NCBI GenBank assembly: GCA_964462945.1
Contig: CAYWZW010000028.1
Location: 1 to 60,195 of the forward strand
Source of the DNA: GCA-020343675 sp964462945
GTDB lineage: Bacteria > Planctomycetota > Phycisphaerae > Sedimentisphaerales > Anaerobacaceae
Reading direction: 5' to 3'
DNA: 60,195 nt
Shown here: positions 54,123 to 60,195 of the stretch, piece after piece
Numbering within the stretch: the first letter of the stretch is position 1
Layout of the letters: every line of letters starts with the position of its first letter
Notes under the pieces: generated by a model
Databases searched by the model: none
Told to the model about the DNA's origin: nothing
The model's input: only the letters and a program-made list of their open reading frames with translations
Position numbers and translations under genes: made by a program

Positions 54123-55109
54123 ATGCATGACTTTTTGTGCAAGGATTTGTCAGGAGCTTCGAGCGCGATTTCGAGATCCGTTCCTCGCGATGCGTGTCTT
54201 ATCCTCCAGTACCACAGAGTGGCGTCATTGTGCTTTGATCCTCTCCAGTTGGCGGTCGAGCCGTACAATTTTGAGGGACAGATAGAGTACCTGGCCCGGA
54301 ATTTCAACGTGATATCGATGGACGAGATGAAACAGCATCTCGAAACCTCGAGACCCTTCGAGGAAAAGACTGTCGTCATCACGTTTGACAGAGGTTATGC
54401 CGACGTGCTCTATACGGCCAAGGACGTGCTTGATCGGTTTGAAGTTCCCGCCACGGTTTTTGCCAGTTCGTCCAACATCCTGGAAGGAAGGCGGATTTGG
54501 TGGAAAGAGCTGGAAGATTTCCTCATCGCAAATCCCTGTAAGGGGCGGCTCGACGTGGAAATCGACGGCCGGTTTCGCAGGTGGCCTCTATCCACGCAGC
54601 TTGACAGGTTCCGGGCGTACGATGACTTGTATTCAATCGTGTCCAACAAAACGTCGCCCGAACAAGAAGCGATTATTGAACAGATCACCGCGAGCGTGGA
54701 CCTGCAGGCCGAGGAGTTGGACGACCACAGAACGATGAGCGCTGAGGAGCTCCGGAAAATTACGGAAGGAGGGGCGATTGCAATTGGGGGACACACGCAC
54801 AGCTACGTGAAGCTGTCCTGTCTGCCCAGGTGGCAGCAAGTCGAGGAAATATCAAGAAACAAGGGGATATTGGAGGAGGTATTGGGACAAGATATTGAGT
54901 ATTTTGCCTATCCCTTTGGGAATGACGGCGGATACACTCCGGAGACGATGCGAATCTTGCAGGATGTTGGTTTCAGCCTGGCGTGCGGCGGTTCTTATGG
55001 CACAGTGAGTGCAACAGGCAGGGACAGCTTCTACGAACTGCCGAGAGTCAAGGTTGGAAATTGGAGCGCCTTTACCTTCTACAGGTTTCTCCGGAGGTTT
55101 TTTGAGTGA
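54123..55109 (+). CDS. polysaccharide-deacetylase-fold protein with altered metal site
   Basis: A 328-residue NodB-type (carbohydrate esterase 4) protein without a signal peptide. Fold landmarks are present: ACLILQYHRVA, TVVITFDRGYADV, ATVFASSSNIL, AIAIGGHTHSYVKLS and YFAYPFGNDGGYTPET. Two of three metal ligands are changed: TFDDGY reads TFDRGY (R90 where a metal-binding aspartate stands), and H-T-x-[ST]-H reads H224-T-H-S-Y228. The base D89 and first histidine remain. It may be inactive or use another chemistry. The LuxR-type regulator follows after 106 bases. Confidence 0.85.
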   Translation: MHDFLCKDLSGASSAISRSVPRDACLILQYHRVASLCFDPLQLAVEPYNFEGQIEYLARNFNVISMDEMKQHLETSRPFEEKTVVITFDRGYADVLYTAKDVLDRFEVPATVFASSSNILEGRRIWWKELEDFLIANPCKGRLDVEIDGRFRRWPLSTQLDRFRAYDDLYSIVSNKTSPEQEAIIEQITASVDLQAEELDDHRTMSAEELRKITEGGAIAIGGHTHSYVKLSCLPRWQQVEEISRNKGILEEVLGQDIEYFAYPFGNDGGYTPETMRILQDVGFSLACGGSYGTVSATGRDSFYELPRVKVGNWSAFTFYRFLRRFFE

Positions 55110-55215
55110 AATTGTGGATGCTCGGGCGGGCATGTTCGCGAAAGGAGCCGATAGACCGTTCTTCCGTGGGCAAGAGATCGTCACGAAGGCTTCCGAGAAA
55201 GACAAGGAGATGATT

Positions 55216-55872
55216 ATGGAAATCCGAATACTGGTTGCTGACAACCACAGAGTAGTGCGCGAAGCCATTTGCTCGCTGCTTCGCAACGAGTCTGGGATGG
55301 ACGTCGTCGGCGAGGCGGACGACGGTCGTATTGCAATCCAGCTCGCCCGGGAACTTCATCCCGATGTCGTCATCATAGAGACTTCCCTGCCCAACCTCAA
55401 CGGTATAGAAGCCACCCGGCAAATTGTCCACGAATTACCCGCGGTGAAGGTCATCGCGCTGTCAGCCCATTCGGACAGACGCTCCGTGTGTGAAATGCTT
55501 AGGGCGGGTGCGTCAGGTTATCTGCCGAAGCGCTGCGCCTTTGAGGAGCTTGTCTCCGCTATTCAAGACGTCGTCCTGAACCGTACATATCTCAGTTCGC
55601 ACATAAGTGGACTCGTTGTCGATGAATACCTGAATCGCGCGGGCCCGCACGGAAAGTCCGCCTATGCGGTATTAACGGAGAGGGAACGGGAGGTTCTCCA
55701 ACTCATCGCCGAGGGTAAATCAACGAAAGTGATTGCCAAGGAGTTGTATGTCAGCCCCAAGACCATCGAATGGCACCGGAGCCAGGTCATGAAGAAACTG
55801 TGTGTAGAGAGCATAGCCGAACTGGTCAAGTATGCTATCAGTGAGGGATTGACCAGCGTTGCTTATGCCTGA
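55216..55872 (+). CDS. NarL/LuxR-type response regulator with Glu at the phosphorylation site
   Basis: A 218-residue DNA-binding regulator: receiver (1-125) and LuxR-type HTH (about 150-212, LTEREREVLQLIAEG, SPKTIEWHRSQVMKKL). The phospho-accepting aspartate is replaced by E55 (VVIIETSLPNLNG) and the acid pair reads DN (VADNHR), while K105 (LPKRC) remains. A glutamate here often mimics the phosphorylated state, so it may be active without a kinase. AAGGAG lies six bases before the ATG at 55216; longer in-frame starts overlap the preceding gene. Confidence 0.9.
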   Translation: MEIRILVADNHRVVREAICSLLRNESGMDVVGEADDGRIAIQLARELHPDVVIIETSLPNLNGIEATRQIVHELPAVKVIALSAHSDRRSVCEMLRAGASGYLPKRCAFEELVSAIQDVVLNRTYLSSHISGLVVDEYLNRAGPHGKSAYAVLTEREREVLQLIAEGKSTKVIAKELYVSPKTIEWHRSQVMKKLCVESIAELVKYAISEGLTSVAYA

Positions 55873-56437
55873 TCTGGAAGCTGCAGGGTGGATGTGACAA
55901 GGGCTTATCAGGGTTGCACACCTCTATGCGACCGGGCTGTTCTGAGAGGCATCTGCTTTGTACTCAAGGCAGAATTGCATGGGAAGATCTGATCCGAGAA
56001 ATACGATGGGGCTCGGTCACGCCTCGGTGACGCCGTTTGTGAGGTGGGTGAGGGGCAGGTGTATCAAGATAAGATCGAGTGATGTGAACCAGGTGTTTGC
56101 TTGTGAACCACGATACCTCTTGGGTTACTCCCTGCAGGCTTCCGGCTGATCGATCTGGCGGAACTGAAGACGAAAAGGGGCGGACGATGGTGGAAAATCG
56201 GATCTCCGGCAAGGTCAAGACCAGGATTTTCGAACCCGATCACCTGGAATAGTCTAATTAACCGGAGGGTGGTTCCATCCGAAAAGTCTGCGTGTCTTGA
56301 AGAAGTAATGGCCGCCGATCCATGTGGACGCTGAGCGGTAAGGACTTACAGAATGCTCCTGGCCGTGGGCAATCTTCAAACACCTGCCGCACTTAGAGCG
56401 TCAGAAGACCACGGAATCTGATGGGAGGTTCATGAGT
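55873..56437. other. gene-free stretch between two regulators
   Basis: No intact reading frame is supported. A small hairpin, GGTCAC-GCCTCG-GTGACG, lies near 56017-56034. The 11-mer GGACGCTGAGC at 56326-56336 matches one upstream of the deacetylase-like gene. A long leader of the following regulator may lie here. Confidence 0.3.
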
Positions 56438-56896
56438 ATGAGGCTCTTGATCGCTGGTGGCTGTGACGCAATGCGCGAAAACCTGAAATGTTTCATCAGA
56501 AGACATCCTGACATTGAGGTTATAGGGGAGGCAACGGACGGAGAAGCTGCGGTCGAGCTTGCTAAGGAAATGGCGCCAGACGTGGTCCTGATGGATATCA
56601 GCATGCCCAAATTGAATGGCATTGAAGCTGCGGTGCATATTCTGAAGGACAACGCCGCCGCCCGGGTCACGGTCTTGTCTGCCTACTCTAACCGGGCCTT
56701 TGTAATGGCGGGACTGAAAGCGGGCATTTCGGGATACGTTCTGAAGACATCTATTATCGACGACTTGATCCCGGCTCTGCGCGCCGCGACGGCAAATGAG
56801 CTTTTTCTGAGCTCTGAGATCGCTGATCTCGTATCTGAAAAACACGCAAAACAACCGCCCAAAGCGGACCGTTCAGTCTCTGGCGCCCAGGAGTAG
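56438..56896 (+). CDS. receiver-only regulator lacking the acid pair
   Basis: A 152-residue receiver related to the NarL group but without the HTH domain; it ends in a polar tail (KHAKQPPKADRSVSGAQE). The phospho-site is intact (D53, VVLMDISMPKLNG), and so is the lysine (VLKTS), but the metal-binding acid pair is G7-G8 (LLIAGGCDAMR). Without the acid pair, Mg-dependent phosphorylation should fail. GGAGG lies nine bases before the ATG at 56438. It may be a truncated or dominant-negative relative of the preceding regulator. Confidence 0.85.
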   Translation: MRLLIAGGCDAMRENLKCFIRRHPDIEVIGEATDGEAAVELAKEMAPDVVLMDISMPKLNGIEAAVHILKDNAAARVTVLSAYSNRAFVMAGLKAGISGYVLKTSIIDDLIPALRAATANELFLSSEIADLVSEKHAKQPPKADRSVSGAQE

Positions 56897-57059
56897 ACCG
56901 AACCGGCGACCGGGTTTTTGCGGTGGCATAACCAGGATATGCCTGATGGAACGGGCACATGATTCATCCGATACAGTATGTTGAGACTGAGACAGCGGCT
57001 ATTTTGTGAAGAAGCAGCTATAGATGATGAGAAAATGAGAATTTTGAAAGGATAAGATT

Positions 57060-58271
57060 ATGGCGATTTCCAACACAAGTCGGACAAAATGCTTTCTGAG
57101 CACGCGACATCTCTACGTGTTAATGGTAATGGGCACGTTACTGACGGGGCCTGTCGGCTTGGCTGATGACGCGCAGGGTGTACACCGCTACAAAATGGTG
57201 TCGTCCCTTGACTATACCGGCAAAGGCCAGTTCAGAAATTATGTTGAAACCATGTTCACGGTGAGGAAACAGCCCCTGTCGGACAACAAGGTTCAGTACT
57301 CGCTCTCATTGGATGATCGCGATCCGAACGTTGCCGTGCACTCGTCTTCGACCACATTATCGTTCATTCTCGACCGAAATACGCGGCATTTATCTGGCTA
57401 CGGCGAAGACATGGCACTTTGGGCCAAAGTCAACAATGAGTCCATCAAATCGCTCACAAAGGTAACAAAGGACAGTGTTGGCAAGACGTGGAAACAATCC
57501 ATCGATCTGTCAACGCTCGGCGGTTCTCTTCCCCCCACGTTGAAGTTCACCTTAGCGGCGATTGAAGTCAAAACAGACGTGTTCGGCCAAATGATCGCAG
57601 TCAGGGCCTTGTCGGAACCGTTTTTCGTCAAAGTCGGCAAAGGTTCTGCCCGATGCAGAATCAACGCCGTGTACCTTTTTGATCCCAACATCGAAGATAT
57701 CTATCTGAGCATCTCTGTTTTTGAGGCATCCACAGATGTCAACGGCTTTGGCGAGACACTACGTCACGAGGTTGCAACGTACGGAACTAATGCTGCTGGG
57801 ACATCCGTCGATCTGACCGGTCTGGGAACGGAATTCGAGAAGTTCGCAAGAGAGGTGGGACTTAGAACGAAGAGCGTGAAAGTCGTTGACCAGACGCCTT
57901 TGCCCCTGTGGGCTCAGTCCGAGGGTCTTGCCGCTGCTCAGGTGGCGAATATATGTGTGGCCATGGCATGTGAAGGTGCTCCAAATCCCGTTGTGACGGT
58001 TTGTATCCCGGCCGCCCGGTTGGTTGCGATGCAAAGCATGGGCCAAATATCTACAGTCGGTGCACTGGCGACCACAGGCACCGTCGCTACGACACTCGGA
58101 CAAAGTGTCCCGGGCATAGCTGCCATGAAAATAGCGATCGCGCCGGCATTTGCAGGCTGGGGCTTGGGTACTGCAAGTACTGTTGCGGCAACAAGCGCTG
58201 GCGGAATAGCAATAGCGGAGAATAATTCGAATGGCGGAGGCAGGGCGAATCGCAGCCCCACCACACCCTAG
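57060..58271 (+). CDS. exported protein of unknown function
   Basis: A 403-residue protein with a probable signal peptide (LYVLMVMGTLLTGPVGLADD, about residues 18-37). The first 230 residues are beta-rich and alternate polar and hydrophobic residues. The C-terminal third is dominated by A, G, V and T with GALATTGTVATTLGQSVPGI and AGWGLGTASTVAATSAGG, which may insert in a membrane or self-associate. It ends in a polar, arginine-containing tail. AAAGGA precedes the start. I recognise no family; neighbours give no hint. Confidence 0.7.
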   Translation: MAISNTSRTKCFLSTRHLYVLMVMGTLLTGPVGLADDAQGVHRYKMVSSLDYTGKGQFRNYVETMFTVRKQPLSDNKVQYSLSLDDRDPNVAVHSSSTTLSFILDRNTRHLSGYGEDMALWAKVNNESIKSLTKVTKDSVGKTWKQSIDLSTLGGSLPPTLKFTLAAIEVKTDVFGQMIAVRALSEPFFVKVGKGSARCRINAVYLFDPNIEDIYLSISVFEASTDVNGFGETLRHEVATYGTNAAGTSVDLTGLGTEFEKFAREVGLRTKSVKVVDQTPLPLWAQSEGLAAAQVANICVAMACEGAPNPVVTVCIPAARLVAMQSMGQISTVGALATTGTVATTLGQSVPGIAAMKIAIAPAFAGWGLGTASTVAATSAGGIAIAENNSNGGGRANRSPTTP

Positions 58272-58432
58272 CGACGGATTTTGAGGAGGACGAACGGAGA
58301 TTCAGCCCGCCTTGAAATTGGGACGCGATGAGACACTCCGCAAATTGGAATCGACGGCTTGTTTCCAAGAACATCGGTTCAGTTCCCGGCGGAAGCACAT
58401 ATCGAAATCGAAGAATCCGACAGAACGCTGCG

Positions 58433-59500
58433 CTACGGGCGCGTCGGATTCTTCACCCACATCAGGCTCCGCTCGAAATCAAGAACGATGACGGTATCTT
58501 GAAAGTACTGCATACCGAGCAAGCCGGAGCATCGGTCCACGATTGGGCTGTCGTCCGGGAATACGGAAATCATGGCATCTGTGACGATCCGATTCCCAAC
58601 TCTCAGTCCCGGAACGACGCCGCGCCTGCACGGCAGCAGCCCAATATAGGGATACAGGTCTCTGCCTTTTCTAAGCTTAGTGTGCCCGATTCTCTCTGCC
58701 ATTTCTTTCCAGAGCTCTTCTGTAATCGCCAGCCCTCTTCCGCTGCCGGTATCAAGCTGCACCTCCGTTTCGTGTCCAGCGATCGGAATCTTGACCAAGA
58801 GGAAAGCGTTGCCTCCCAAGTCTTCCTCGATCACAAAGGAATACTGCGCCCATGAATCCGGCTGTTCAGGCTTGAATACCTTCTCGATTGAAAACTCCAC
58901 CTCCCTGTTTACGCTGTCGAACGCAATATACTTAAACTGCCTCAAGACCCCCAATCCCGCGATCATGGCCTTGTCTTTGGCGAGTGGAAGCCCGAGTAGC
59001 CGCACTTCCGTGTGCTGCTCTCGGTAGAAACAAGGCAGGTCCGGCAATGAAACCCGTCCGATATGGAGCGCCGGCAGAAGGCACATCCCCCAGCCCGGAG
59101 AACCGTTCTTCGGACTGGCAAGCGGGTGAATAGCGAGGTTGTTCTCGACGACGTGGACATCATTCACGAACAAGGCGATAGATGCTCCTGTGTCCAATAC
59201 AAGGGGATACCTGCGGCCGGTATCGAGCCTTCCTTCGACGGCTATCCAGCGTTGCCGCGAGCAGGATGGGTGGTACTTGATCCGGTAAGGGTCGGCCTGA
59301 CTCAAGTTCCGGTCCGTTTCGGGGCGGGTATGTACGTCCTTTACCCAACGGGACGTCTGGGTGGGACCGTCTTGACGCATCAGAGGTATCCCTGCCAGAC
59401 CCTGGAGTTTCTTGCCGTTCACCACCTTGACCTCGCATCCCGTTTGCAGGAAAAACGCCAGGCCCAATAAACTCTTTAAGATAATCCTCCGCGTGTTCAT
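58433..59500 (-). CDS. lipoprotein aspartic protease with two catalytic lobes
   Basis: A 355-residue predicted lipoprotein (ILKSLLGLAFFLQTGC, cysteine 22). Two retropepsin-like motifs lie 147 residues apart: LVLDTGASIALF (D103) and VQLDTGSGRGLAI (D250). Each is followed by the expected hydrophobic flap and closing strands (AGLGVLRQFKYIAFD and GLLGMQYFQDTVIVLDF). Two DTG lobes in one chain make an intramolecular pepsin-like active site, in contrast to the retroviral homodimer. The substrate is unknown. Start: ATG 59500, with GTG 59503 as alternative. Confidence 0.83.
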   Translation of the reverse strand: MNTRRIILKSLLGLAFFLQTGCEVKVVNGKKLQGLAGIPLMRQDGPTQTSRWVKDVHTRPETDRNLSQADPYRIKYHPSCSRQRWIAVEGRLDTGRRYPLVLDTGASIALFVNDVHVVENNLAIHPLASPKNGSPGWGMCLLPALHIGRVSLPDLPCFYREQHTEVRLLGLPLAKDKAMIAGLGVLRQFKYIAFDSVNREVEFSIEKVFKPEQPDSWAQYSFVIEEDLGGNAFLLVKIPIAGHETEVQLDTGSGRGLAITEELWKEMAERIGHTKLRKGRDLYPYIGLLPCRRGVVPGLRVGNRIVTDAMISVFPDDSPIVDRCSGLLGMQYFQDTVIVLDFERSLMWVKNPTRP

Positions 59501-59503
59501 CAC

Positions 59504-60035
59504 CCTGATCCGAAGAATAGCTACTTTGCCCGATGGCGGCAGCTACCGTTACACCTCCAGCATTCGCTGATGTCGAGTCGAATCCTCCTGATGGCATGTA
59601 GCCGCGGTGCTGCCTTTCTCAGAACCCCCCAAATCTGTCTCAATGTATTTTATCACTTTCAGCGTTTCATGTCAAGCGTTTTTCGGCGTGGATATGACGG
59701 GGGATACAAGTGACATGCGAAGTCACTTTCAGGCAGGTTGTCCGGCATCCGATCCGGTCAATGTGCCGGGTTTTTCCAGTGTCAAATCCGGGAGAATAAT
59801 CCCCGCCCCTGTGCCTTTGACCGCTCTACGGTACAAGGCACCTAACCGGAACCAGGCAAATTCCGCACAGGCTTGGGGCAGGCTCTGCATTTCTCTGTGC
59901 CGCAAACAGGGTTTTTGGAAAGCCAATACCAGGGATTGTATGGCCACTGATAAGCTCGATCCTAACGATATATAGTTTAGTTGCAAGGAATATTCTGGGT
60001 AGGGCGGTCGAAAACGCCGTGCATGGAGCCATCAA
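59504..60035. other. gene-free stretch near the right edge
   Basis: Only short open frames on both strands, none with a ribosome binding site and protein-like composition. I see no repeats or terminators that I can support. Confidence 0.35.
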
Positions 60036-60195
60036 GTGAGCAAGGTACTTAGTAATTTCCACTGTGGAAAGAATATGCTGGCCTGTACTTTGATATTTTG
60101 CTTGTTCTCTGTGGAAGGATGTGGTGGCCCGCTCTCATCCGTTGAACAGTTGAGGGAATTCGAGGAGGCGGGGCCGTTTACATCGGATACTGAAA
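60036..60195 (+). CDS. lipoprotein, 5' part only
   Basis: An open frame runs off the right end. From a GTG at 60036 (GGAG seven bases upstream), or an ATG at 60075, it encodes a lipoprotein signal: hydrophobic LACTLIFCLFSVEGC with the cysteine followed by GGPLSSVEQLREFEEAG. Nothing can be said about the mature protein beyond its acidic start. Confidence 0.55.
   Translation, partial: MSKVLSNFHCGKNMLACTLIFCLFSVEGCGGPLSSVEQLREFEEAGPFTSDTE

Noticed and set aside
59729..59986. 85-codon minus-strand frame
   Set aside because: No start signal or family; short frames on both strands in this gap.

Overview
This window looks like a chromosomal segment of an anaerobic or microaerophilic Planctomycetota bacterium, probably of the Phycisphaerae/Sedimentisphaerales type. 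I infer this from the gene families: LamG and repeat-rich exported proteins ending in a DDIRLYRPR-like tail, PQQ-type propellers, a multihaem cytochrome, many lipoproteins, a PilX-like pilus protein and many hybrid kinases. No rRNA or other taxonomic marker is present, so the placement is tentative. I see no tRNA, rRNA, CRISPR array, intact insertion sequence or prophage.

Bases 1-23,000 are mixed accessory metabolism. On the minus strand are a nicotinamide salvage pair (pncA-pncB), an exported alkaline-phosphatase-like/methyltransferase fusion, a GH51-like arabinofuranosidase and a lipoprotein methyltransferase paralogous to the fusion's C-terminus. An alanine/sodium symporter, three lipoproteins (one an alpha/beta hydrolase), an esterase, two PQQ propellers, a STAS protein, a five-haem cytochrome, a broken NhaC antiporter and a LamG surface protein follow.

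Bases 23,700-37,300 hold the highlight: one tightly packed plus-strand gas vesicle operon of about 20 genes. It contains gvpA, a long coiled-coil protein, a GvpC-like repeat protein, gvpN, a GvpV-like coiled coil, gvpH (Hsp20 type), a Get3/ArsA ATPase, a CDC48-type double AAA+ ATPase, five GvpF/L paralogues (one fused to a J domain), gvpG, gvpO, a short GvpA-family protein, gvpK, gvpJ and a final uncharacterised protein. Alongside the usual shell genes it encodes an unusually complete chaperone/unfoldase set (Hsp20, J domain, Get3-like, CDC48, GvpN). This suggests energy-dependent handling of the very hydrophobic GvpA subunit. The gvpA leader carries an intrinsic terminator followed by a GNRA-loop hairpin next to the ribosome binding site.

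Bases 37,900-52,000 are a signalling island. A four-gene minus-strand set (a receiver, a receiver plus kinase-like protein lacking its phospho-accepting histidine, a receiver-PAS-kinase, and a kinase with damaged ATP-binding motifs) faces away from a plus-strand set (outer-membrane protein, anchored FIST protein, HAMP-PAS kinase, large hybrid kinase with a four-cysteine PAS, membrane kinase). Its position directly after the gas vesicle operon makes a regulatory link plausible but unproven.

Bases 52,000-60,195 hold a PilX-like pilus protein, a deacetylase-fold protein with altered metal-site residues, two atypical response regulators, an exported protein of unknown function, a two-lobed aspartic protease lipoprotein and the start of another lipoprotein gene. 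Degenerate catalytic sites recur across the regulatory part of the window.
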